Source: Evernia prunastri (Eukaryota > Ascomycota > Lecanoromycetes > Lecanorales > Parmeliaceae). Taken from it: DNA of 64,000 nucleotides. This document shows, piece by piece, positions 9,566 through 18,800 of this stretch (the stretch's first letter is position 1; every line of letters begins with the position of its first letter). Both the position numbers and the translations under genes were made by a program. Location of the stretch: NCBI GenBank assembly GCA_003184365.1, contig NKYR01000031.1, positions 1 through 64,000 of the forward strand. The letters are read 5' to 3'. The notes under the pieces are model-generated. The model made no database searches. It had not been told where the DNA came from and saw only the letters and a program-made list of their open reading frames with translations.

Positions 9566-10500
9566 TGTTACGGAGAATCCTTGCCTCCTTCGCGCCGGCG
9601 TCCTACTTTAGTCCCAAAGGCTAACAAGTTAGCGCTGGAACTAAGCTCAAAAAAGTCTAGATCGCTTCGCGGACTTTTGTTGTAGGACGCCTGCTCCAGA
9701 AACCCCGTTTTTATCCAAAACGAGCTTCGTGTCAACAAATTTTTGAATCAATCACAGATCCATCAATTCTCATCAAAACCACTTAGAAATGTATACTACG
9801 ACGCGTAGAATTATATAGCGAATTCGTTAGTAACAAAATCTAACTCCCTACGGCAATATCCCGCGTTGTATACCTTACTAACCTTCGAGGACAGTTAACA
9901 CCAGACCTATTACGTTCCCTATCTAAATGACCTAACCAACGGGTTACCTCTTTCCGGCAACGGGTCTCGGCGCTAGATTTCCTATCTCTCAGCGTCCGAG
10001 ACCCTCCAAACACGGCATTCAAATCGAATTATCAATGATAGAAAGGGGGGAGCATGTTGATCAAAAGTCCTAAACATGCCAAGACTTTTCGGATCCGGAC
10101 CCGGACCCGGACCCGATAGCCAAACTTGGGCCATCTTCCGAATATTACTATAAATTTCAGTATTCTAACTAGGGCAGTCGATTTTCGCTGTAGGCTTGGC
10201 ATATTTAGAATAGAATACAAGAAACAGGGGGTTTTTGGTGCAGACCCCCTGCGGGGACCGACTCACTATGCAGCTAAAAATTAAAGTCACGGTCTAAGCA
10301 GGGGGTCGAAAGCTAATGGAGACAAGAGAATCCTACACAGGATCATTGCAGGGCTAGGGCTTCCGCATTAGGCATAGCTGCCGATCCTCTCCGCACACTT
10401 CATGCATCTTGCAGGCAGATAGATCCATCATCCTTACACATACCACCAACCACCATATTATCATATAGATTATTAATTCATATTATACTATCCTTTAACA
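9566..10500. mobile_element. Solo LTR (935 bp) with GTTCA target duplication
   Basis: It starts TGTTACGG and ends TTTAACA (TGTTA/TAACA inverted termini), flanked by identical GTTCA at 9561-9565 and 10501-10505. Removing it restores the colinear alignment with the uninterrupted copy at 27.6-28.0 kb, which independently confirms the borders. No retroviral-type coding sequence lies inside. It contains a strong branched foldback at 9597-9691, a GGACCC tandem near 10100 and a CAGGGGG/CCCCCTG hairpin near 10226. A 60-codon minus-strand frame at 9840-10022 is unrecognised. Confidence 0.9.
9597..9691. other. Three-way-junction foldback inside the LTR
   Basis: Perfect 10-bp outer stem (GGCGTCCTAC with GTAGGACGCC) encloses two hairpins. 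The first pairs TTAGTCCC with GGAACTAA (one mismatch) and continues as GCTAA/TTAGC around a four-base loop. The second pairs AAAAGTC with GACTTTT. Seen directly in the sequence. Function unknown; an RNA structure in the LTR transcript is one possibility. Confidence 0.6.
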
Positions 10501-10770
10501 GTTCAGGATAATTCAGGGTCATAATCCTAAAAAGAATCATTTTGTCACTAAAGCTTTCCTAAACGGCTTCTTTGTACCTATGATAACCGTGATTGATTTA
10601 TTCCAGTCCTTATGGTATAGTATTATTTGATAGAAGGATTCGGATTGTTTCTGGTCTATTGCCCGCTCTGGAATGCGTAAAAGAAAAAAGAAAAAAAAAA
10701 ACACAATTCCGTAGAAAAGAAATTTTCATGATTTGTAGTTCACTGCTCTAGTTTCGGAAGATGACCCTGT

Positions 10771-11087
10771 AATGGAGAGCCCTAGAACCTTCTTTGGTGG
10801 GGGGGTTTCGGGTCCTTCATAAGCGTGATAGGGTTCTCCGACCCCAAGTTGCGCTTGTGCCAGGGGCAATTCCGACACAGTTCCAAGCGCATTGTCTAGG
10901 CAACCCTTCAGGCGGGGCGATATCCGACTTCGGGACCCTTCTCTTGACGTGCCAAGCCAGTACATTTCCAACAAATTGACGGAGTAGCTCTTCAGATATT
11001 CTCTCGAGAGCGGCCACCATGTACTCTACACCTTGAACTCAAGATCTGCTGGCGTACTCTGAAAAGAGCAAGGGGAAGCCAGGAGCA
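10771..11087. other. Intergenic, nothing recognised
   Basis: Short overlapping frames of 61-82 codons on both strands without recognisable motifs. It lies between the TIR element and the HET-like fragment. Confidence 0.35.
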
Positions 11088-11480
11088 GTGTCCAGCATGT
11101 CTGACAAACGTCAAGCATGCCAAAGCTGCGCGAGTATGTTGTCAGGTTTCTTCTCATTTGATGCGCTGAAATCGGAAGCGGGTGTGAACATTTCACAGAC
11201 AGCGCAAGTATACTTTTCGGCAGTAGATCATGGCTGTCTCGTATGTTCAGTAATCCATGAAATGGCCTGTAATGCCGACTATTCTGAAACCACCGTGTCG
11301 GTAAACGCGGCATTCCGCCGTCGTCCAAAATTACCATCTGAGAGGAGTAGGAATCTGATCAAGAACATTCAATTCGAAACGACGGAACCAGACTCCTATG
11401 ACGTCATGACTGTACGAGTGGCGATATGGTCGGCCGAGAATCGATACAACTTTCATAGGGAATTTAAGAAGAAGAAGTGA
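11088..11480 (+). pseudogene. N-terminal fragment of a HET-like protein
   Basis: The 130-residue frame has the layout of the region that precedes the HET domain in fungal heterokaryon-incompatibility-type proteins: a short Cys pair near the start (CQSCASMLSGFFSF), then a HGCLVCSVIHEMA segment resembling the usual GCxLC motif. The HET domain proper should follow but does not: after IWSAENRYNFHREF the frame ends in lysines and a stop, and I find no HET motifs downstream on this strand. I infer a 5' gene fragment, possibly truncated when neighbouring sequence was rearranged. Confidence 0.5.
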
Positions 11481-11869
11481 CTTGAGAAACACTGTCGTAT
11501 GCTTTGCTGAAAAAGTCATTGTATAAAAGCGATGTGGGAGGGGTTATCACCCCGATGAGTTGATTGATACGACCACGAGAGATTTTCAATGTGGCAATCT
11601 TCCTGAGACTGTGCAAGATCAGGCTCTGTGACGGATGTCGGGTGTCGAGTGCGTCGTTACAGGTGATGGGGGCCGGCTTGGGCACTGAGTCATGGTTGAA
11701 AGGGAGTGTGTACCTTGTAGGATCTAGGTGAAGTGAGTGGTAGGGACAGAATCCATCATGACACTTCCAGAAAAGGATTGGAAATTGCAGAGTGGGAAAG
11801 GAACCTTTTATTGAACCCTGGCGTACCGAGAATACCTACGGCCAGAGCCCACCTTACGCACGGAATCAT
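11481..11869. other. Intergenic, nothing recognised
   Basis: No supported gene. It holds the 3' side of the acyltransferase on the minus strand. Confidence 0.35.
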
Positions 11870-13435
11870 TTAGCTGCATCGCCACTCCGCAAAGCGGTTG
11901 AAAAGCTCATCCTGTTTCAACCTGCGCATGAAAGTGCTCTTCAGATTCACCGCGACTTCTATCCCGCACTCATCCTCGCTCCACCCGTCCTTGGCGTCGA
12001 GCTTGGGCAGAACGAGGCAGAACGGATCGACTTGGAATTGTGACAACCGAACCCTTTCGGGACGGCCACCGACCACGCTGCCCCAGTCCGTGCTGTAGTA
12101 ATCCATGGCGGCCCACGAGTTGATGCAGATCGTGCTCTGCGGGAACGGACCGTCGCTGAGCCTCGTTCTCGCGACGTCCGGCACAGTACCCAATGCACCC
12201 ACGAGACGCATCAGATAATCCTCGTCATACTCGGCGATTTTGCGGCGCAGGGCGTATGCGTGTCGAGCCACGCTGTCCAGGGTCGGATTCACATCATCGA
12301 AAGCTCCCCGCAAGGAGTTCAGAAGGACGACGTTGCCAATGTAGGATTCCAGAGGTGGATCTTTGACGAGGCGCCTGGCATTGATGAAGAAGGCGAGAAC
12401 GCTTATTGGCTGGGTGGTCCGCGCGGCGATCTGCCACCGCAGTCGGCGCAGTGGGTCCGGGTTGGAGTCGCGAGCGGGGTAGTTGCAATCTTTCCAGGTC
12501 TGAGTTATGCAACACCAGAGCAGGGAGACGAGCGCGTCGTGTGTCGATATCCAAGCCTTGCTCTCCGTCTGTCCCTCGGCCTTAACACTCGCTGTGACGG
12601 CTTCCTTCAATTCTCGTAATCTACTGGCCGAAAAAAAGAAAATTTCCACCTGTCTCGGACCCTCCTCGACTGGCTTCCTGGGGCGCAGCGCAACGCGTAT
12701 GCTTCGGTATGTGATAAGATCACTGACGATCCTCAAGACAGGAAGTAGGCCGTTCCTCGCGCGAGTCGATACCCATTTGCACAGCTTGGTGAGTCTATGG
12801 GCCGATCCATGGTCAGGTGCTTGTTTCCTATCGGGTAGCTCCTTATACCCGTGAAATTCGCTTAATTTTGCTGGCGGGCCACTCATGAGCCGTCCTCGAT
12901 CCTGGCAGTCCTTCCCAAGCAAAAGCTTTCCATCCTCCCCTCTGCAGTACGCTGCCCAGATTTTTGTGATTGTCCCTAAACCGTGTCCATCGGTGACACA
13001 ATGAGCCGCACGGACCGCGAGGATGATCCCACCGCGAACAAAATTTATCCGAGCTTGCAGTGTGGCTCGTCCTTTGGGTTCTGGCCAGATCTCTTCCTCT
13101 TTCAAAGCCTGCAATGGAAAGTGTTCCGCTTTCAATTTAGTATAGTCAAGGTACTCAAGATCATTTACCGTCAGGAGGTCGTCCACAGTCATCCAAGGCG
13201 CTGCAATAGCAAGCCTGCCATGTTGGAGTTTATGTTTAATGTTTGTGACGTTTCCGGCAATCCACGGAAGCGATTCCATCATTCGAGCAAAGGCATTTCG
13301 TAGATGTTGCACGATTGCATCGCGCTCATTACCAGATGTGGGGAAGAACAAGATCTTGTTCACAGAATTGGTGACTTGAGGCAAGAAGTTGTCCAGGGGA
13401 GTGAGTAACAAAGGATCTTTGAGAAGCGCGGTCAT
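11870..13435 (-). CDS. BAHD-like O-acyltransferase (transferase family)
   Basis: Single-exon frame. The frame is open from 13549, but I prefer the ATG at 13433-13435 (MTALLKDPLLLTPLDNFLP, 521 aa), because family members begin just before the LSPLD/LTPLD motif. The catalytic HxxxD is present as RAAHCVTDGHG near residue 150. The second family motif (DFGWG-like) appears as STDWGSVVG near residue 465. Enzymes of this family move an acyl group from acyl-CoA to a hydroxyl or amine, as in trichothecene 3-O-acetyltransferase; the substrate here is unknown. It lies 1 kb from the hydrolase and PKS, so I infer a tailoring role in that cluster. It shares an almost identical C-terminus (LFNRFAEWRC) with the gene at 49789, so the two are paralogues. 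Confidence 0.88.
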   Translation of the reverse strand: MTALLKDPLLLTPLDNFLPQVTNSVNKILFFPTSGNERDAIVQHLRNAFARMMESLPWIAGNVTNIKHKLQHGRLAIAAPWMTVDDLLTVNDLEYLDYTKLKAEHFPLQALKEEEIWPEPKGRATLQARINFVRGGIILAVRAAHCVTDGHGLGTITKIWAAYCRGEDGKLLLGKDCQDRGRLMSGPPAKLSEFHGYKELPDRKQAPDHGSAHRLTKLCKWVSTRARNGLLPVLRIVSDLITYRSIRVALRPRKPVEEGPRQVEIFFFSASRLRELKEAVTASVKAEGQTESKAWISTHDALVSLLWCCITQTWKDCNYPARDSNPDPLRRLRWQIAARTTQPISVLAFFINARRLVKDPPLESYIGNVVLLNSLRGAFDDVNPTLDSVARHAYALRRKIAEYDEDYLMRLVGALGTVPDVARTRLSDGPFPQSTICINSWAAMDYYSTDWGSVVGGRPERVRLSQFQVDPFCLVLPKLDAKDGWSEDECGIEVAVNLKSTFMRRLKQDELFNRFAEWRCS

Positions 13436-14433
13436 GTTGAGATTATTGGAAGATGATCTGTGGGTTTGACTTGGGGGAATTTCCTTTGAGACAGCGAGAA
13501 GCCTGAACCACGAGGCAGTGCGATCTCTGAAGTTGAAGTCTGCAATCATACTCGCTAGTCTCGCTCAAGGTGGCGAACCATGACTATTAGCTTCCAAATC
13601 GCGAATCTGGGCATCATCGGTCATTCGGAGCCTTTCGACCTCATCTAATTCATCAGAATAAGGAGTTTTCCATGTCCACGGAGATGGTTGTCCGAGAAAG
13701 TGCCATGATGTGGTTGTAGGCCTTAGACTGACGGCAAATCGGCTCCAGATCAGAGAGTATCTTGGATTGTGGGTGGGTCCTAGCTCCGCGGACTTGGTGG
13801 CAATGGAGTAACATTCGCTGAACATAGGCTAGGGAAAAGACATGCTTCATGATATCACCAAACCTCGGTGGTGGGATCAAGGCGCCAAAGTTCATGTACG
13901 GCCGGTCTAGAGCGTGGATGCTGTAAATGGACGATGATGGTTTTCATCTCATGTTGGACTCATGCGGCTGAGCATTGTTGATAGAGTACCCTCCACTCAA
14001 GTCGATCGAGGCTCTCATCGACCCAGGCAGTCCGTCTAAACTGGTGGACCGTTCGAATGAAGCTGCTGAAATCATTCGTAGTGTGCATGTGTATCCACTG
14101 TGGCGGCGGGACAAGGCCCGGACCAGTGGACGTTGATAAGAATGGACTTCTGTGTCAAGATACGGGACAATGTCGGCTAAGTCGGCTCTGGATAGGTTGT
14201 GCGGACATTGCGCTTATGCGTAGAGGTGGATTGAAAATGTGTGCCATCTCAAGTCTAGCTTGAACTTTAATTCTGATACATTCTGTATATTTTACGCGAT
14301 ACTCATCCTCCAGCCGGTCGATCTCGGACGAGGCCCGAGCCGATCGAAAAAAGTCTACCTACCTACCCTACCCCACTTCATACAACCAAGGATTAGCCTG
14401 ACCAACGTCCACCAATACCCTTCGCCTGATTCA
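13436..14433. other. Intergenic with an unassigned minus-strand coding relic
   Basis: Two overlapping minus-strand frames at 13895-13653 and 13825-13565 have coding character (FGALIPPPRFGDIMKH; later PSPWTWKTPYSDELDEVERL) but no start-to-stop model, and I cannot name a family. They could be the 3' end of a gene whose 5' part is gone. The rest, to 14433, shows nothing. Confidence 0.35.
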
Positions 14434-15322
14434 CTAGTTGCTTCCTCCAGCGCCGGAGACTTCCACAGTCGGAACGTCCTCCGTGCGGTCCACCAAGTCG
14501 CGGATCGCTCTAACAATCAACTTGCAAGATTTATCGTCTTTCGGAATAGCATGCCCTCGACCATGATCTACCATCCTTGCGAGATCTTCGTCACACAGAT
14601 GGTACAACGCCACCGATTGGTACAACATTGCATCGTTGCATGCCACAATGTGGGAGGTTGGAATAGTAATCAAATGACCCCACTCGTCAGCGAGGAGCCA
14701 TCCTTTTCCATCGGCAGTGTGTGGAGTTGCGCCGTTCATGAACACTGCACACTTGGGCGGTACGATATCGTTCCCTTCAGCGCTCTCCTTGAGACTGCAT
14801 AAGAACGTGGCCGCTATGGTGGCGCCTTCGCTGTGGCCAAGTATGCAGTCGAACGGCCCCTCTTCCTCGAATCTGCGGTGGATGTCGAGAAGCACCTCTG
14901 GGAGCAGGAGGGATGTCTTGGGCGGTAGGCGACGCTCGAGGAAGCGCAGCTTGTCTTCAGGTGTCAGGCCACTTGGAGCGCCGCTGACGGCCTCGCTGGT
15001 CTGCTCATCGGTGGCGCCGGGCCAGACTGACTCAAGGAAACGGAATTGGGGAGCTAAAACGGAGTTGCTCCCCGAGCCTGCAGCTTCGGCTAATTTCACT
15101 GAGCCGGCCATGAAGTGGAACGAATGGTCTCCATCTCGCTCTAGATTCTGGATGATTGGTACTACCAAGAGTCAGCTAACTTCTACTTTGGGCCTATGGT
15201 CGATGCATCACACAGAGTTGGTGCCGAAGAGTCTAGAAATATCAGCGTCATTCCAAGTCAGAGAGAGAGAGAGCCACTACTTCGGCGCTTGCTCCAGTAC
15301 CAGCTAGGCACAAGAATTTCAT
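14434..15322 (-). CDS. FSH1/LovG-like serine hydrolase, probable PKS off-loading thioesterase
   Basis: Three exons: 15322-15281, 15232-15214 and 15161-14434, with introns of 48 and 52 nt. They join in phase to 262 aa. The start reads MKFLCLAGTGASAE, the typical opening of the FSH1 (serine hydrolase, PF03959) family. The nucleophile elbow is GHSEGATIA. A late HGRGHAIP supplies the histidine, and CNDAML is the likely region of the acid. Length is normal for the family. LovG, a member of this family, releases the chain from the lovastatin HR-PKS LovB, which lacks its own release domain. The PKS next door also ends in an ACP without a thioesterase, so the same role is inferred. The gene is divergent from the PKS with about 500 bp between starts, suggesting shared control. 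I see no missing catalytic residue. Confidence 0.88.
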
Positions 15323-15824
15323 CTTGAGTGGCTAGGTGTTCTCACAACGGCGATTGGGCGCAAATGCTTTGGGGAGAAATCATGTAGGTGGTTGGGGAAT
15401 GATATCTTCCCACTTTTTATACAAGTAAGTGTATTTCCACAAATAGACTTGTCATTAATCAAGGCCTAGGCGAGCTATGTCATCGTGATCTAGACTTGGC
15501 TATCAGTCAACCTGTGATTTCCTGTACATATCTCCGAAATCAGGTTGATAACGTCTGCCGAAGTCTTGCAGAAAGTACAATAATCGTTTTCGTAAAAGTC
15601 ACATGGGGCCCTTATCTTCCAATAGTGTGGCCACCATCGGCATGAAAGGAATGGTCATAGCCGTCATAGTACGAATCTCTGCCGAAGACCTCGGCGCGTC
15701 ATAGATGTTGAGGCACGAAGATTTCATGCTTTCTCCATGACAAATCCGCCCTGGGTCCAGAGTCATAAGGCCATCGTTGATCACTGTGAATTTTTATAGC
15801 AAATAAGCAAGAATACCTTTGATC
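15323..15824. promoter_or_regulatory. Divergent promoter region of hydrolase and PKS
   Basis: A 502-bp non-coding gap between the divergent starts of the hydrolase (15322, minus) and PKS (15825, plus). A TATA-like motif lies on the hydrolase side (15413-15421). I could not identify a zinc-cluster binding site with confidence, and no cluster-specific regulator gene is visible in the window. Confidence 0.5.
15413..15421 (-). promoter_or_regulatory. TATA-like box upstream of hydrolase
   Basis: TATAAAAAG on the minus strand, about 91 nt upstream of the hydrolase ATG at 15322. Position and match are good; function is inferred. Confidence 0.45.
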
Positions 15825-18800
15825 ATGGGCGAACGCAGCGAGAAACCCCTGCCAGCGCTGGTCGACAGCAAGCCGAAGGCCATTGCAATTGTTGGCATGG
15901 CATGTAGGTTTCCCGGTGATGCCACGAATGTCGAAAATCTCTGGACCTCCCTTGCCAGTGGACAGGGCGGATGGAGTCCTCACCCCAACGAACGTTTCAT
16001 GCCAGACAGAAATTATCATCCAAATCCCGATAAGAAGAGTACCTACTACTCAAAAGGAGGGCACTACCTGAGGGAGGACATCGCGGCTTTCGACGCGGAA
16101 TTCTTCAATATCACTGCAGCAGAGGCGACCGTGAAGTGACCCTTTCCCCCGGCGTGAGAATCGTGGTGAGTTGACTTTCAGTAGACCATGGACCCGCAAC
16201 AGCGCCATCTGCTAGAAATCAGCTACGAGGCGCTCGAGAATGCAGGCTTTCCACTGCCTAGCATTGCTGGCACGAACATGGGTGTCTTTGTCGGCGGAAG
16301 CAACTCTGAGTATCGAGCGCACATCGGAAACGATACCGACAACTTACCGATGTTTGAAGCAACAGGCAATGCAGAATCTCTGCTGGCGAATCGAGTCTCT
16401 TATGTGTATGATCTCCACGGCGCAAGTCTGACGATTGATACCGCTTGTTCGTCGAGTTTAGCAGCTTTGGATAGCGCGTTTCTCAGCTTGCAGGCTGGTA
16501 AGTCGTCCACAGCAATTGTTGCCGGCTCCGTTGTTCGAATCGTACCGTCATCGACCATCTCACTTTCTACTATGAAGTAAGCAGTCATGGCTCTTGACAC
16601 GGAGATTACTCACCATTCCAGGCTTCTGTCACCAGAAGGGCGGTGTTATGCGTTCGATGACAGAGCCACTAGTGGTTTTGGAAGGGGTGAAGGTTCTGCC
16701 TGCATAATATTGAAAACCTTAGAGGCAGCCTTAAGAGACAACGACCCAATCCGATCGGTCATTCGCAATTCGGGAGTCAATCAAGATGGTAAAACTGCAG
16801 GTATCACAATGCCAAATGGGGAAGCGCAAGCTTCATTGATACAATCTGTTTATCGCACTGCTGGATTGGACCCTCTGCAGACAGATTACGTCGAGGCCCA
16901 TGGTACCGGCACAGCGACTGGGGATCCGATAGAAGCTGCTGCTCTGGGGAAGGTATTTAGCCGCGGTCCAGAACGTTCTCCAGTAGTCATTGGTTCCATC
17001 AAATCTAACATTGGCCATTTGGAAGCTGTTAGTGGGCTCGCTTCGGTAATTAAAGCAGCTTTGATGCTCGAGAGAAGATTTTACGCACCCAACTGCGATC
17101 TACGGACCTTAAATCCCAAGATCCCGTTTAAAAGCCTGAATCTCAAGGTATTACTCTGGGGCTGCGATATGTGGCTACTAGACTAACGTGCATCTCAAGG
17201 TCTCTCACAAATTTCGCCCTTGGGATTGCCCGGGCGTGCGTAGAGCTTCCGTGAACAACTTTGGATTTGGAGGCACAAATGTGAGTTATGTCTTCATTTC
17301 GTTATTCTCTAAGCCTGGCTGACACCTTTACAGGCCCACATTGTCATGGAGGAAGCCTTGTCCAAGTGCGACATCAGAGCAATGCCGGAAGATGCCAAGG
17401 CCAGTCTTCTCAACGGCTCCAAGTCCGCGACTGCATCTATGAAGCTTGTGACTAAGCCGTATCTTTTTCTTCTATCCGCAAACGATCGCGAGTCGCTTTG
17501 GACAAGTACTGGTCTTGTTGCAGAGTACTTAAGCGAGCGTCCTATCTACTTCTTTCCCAACCTTCCGAGATCTCTAGCTTTCACATTAGGACAGCGAAGG
17601 ACATTACTCCCTTGGAAAGTCGCAGTACAGGCCACAGATCAAAACGACTTGATCCAGAAACTCAAAGATGTAGCTCTCACCCCCACGAGGTCGGTCGAAC
17701 AGCCGAGAATCGGCTTCGTCTTCACGGGTCAAGGTGCGCAATGGCCCAAGATGGGCACTCAGCTGTACTGTGCGTATCCCACTTATGCATTGGCCATACA
17801 GAAGGCCGATGACGTCTTGAAGAGCCTTGGGGCTTCATGGTCACTTATCACTGAGCTGGAAAAGTCGGAGGAATGTTCCTCGGTAGACAGCCCGAATATC
17901 AGTCAGCCTGCTTGCACAGCTCTACAACTTGCTCTAGTGGATCTGCTTCGCTCTTGGGGAGTTATCGCGCATGGTGTCGTTGGGCATTCAAGCGGCGAGA
18001 TCGCAGCCGCATACGCTGCGGGGATACTCGATATGGAGTCCTGTATGGCCATCGCCTACTACAGAGGCCTGGTGGCGACAGATCTGATCCAAAAAACCGA
18101 GGGCACGAGCGGCGGGATGCTGGCAGTTGGAGCGAGCCAGGACGAAACCCAGACATTGATCGACGCAGGGACGGATGCCGTTGGCGAATGCACCATTGCA
18201 TGCATCAATAGCCCCAAAAGCATAACAGTCTCCGGTGATGCAGCGTGCATTTCGAGCGTATCTGCACTTGCAGATGCGAAATCGATCTGGAATAGACGCT
18301 TGAAAGTTGAGGTGGCGTACCACTCGCATCATATGAATACTGTTGCCGACCAGTACACATCACTGCTCGGGGAAGTGAGGCCAATTCAAGATACCCAAGT
18401 TGAATTCCACTCTTCACTAGAAGGACACGAGGTGGAGCCTGGTACTCTAGACACATCGTATTGGGTATGCAATCTCACTTCGCGTGTGAGGTTTTCTGAA
18501 GCGTTCACCAGTCTCTGCGAGCCAAAAGGAGACAGCAAGCGTGGGGTGGACCTGGTAATCGAGATTGGACCTCACTCAGCTCTGCAAGGTCCGATAAGAC
18601 AAATCACTCAGACACTCGAAGGCAGTGCCCGTCAAATCCAGTCCTTTTCATCTGTCGTACGCAATACAGACAGTACTGCGTCTCTACTGGACCTCTCGGC
18701 TCAACTCGTGACGAACGGGTGCAAGCTGCAACTGGCAGAAGTCAATTTTCCATCTTCGGCATCGATACCCGACGTTTTAGTCGATCTCCCAACCTACCAA

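Larger units (their letters stand above)
9386..10770. mobile_element. TIR element copy 1, interrupted by a solo LTR
   Basis: Two blocks, 9386-9565 and 10501-about 10770, align in order and orientation with one continuous block at about 27640-28040 (shared motifs: GTCTAATCCAGCCGTAGGTA; TTTTGTCACTAAA; GATAGAAGGATTCGGATT; CTGGTCTATTGCCC). The left end CGGTGTCAAAAGTCACCATC is an approximate inverted match (about 20 of 24) to the right end of the other copy. So this is a degenerate, non-coding terminal-inverted-repeat element, split here by the LTR at 9566-10500. The right boundary is approximate. Confidence 0.6.
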
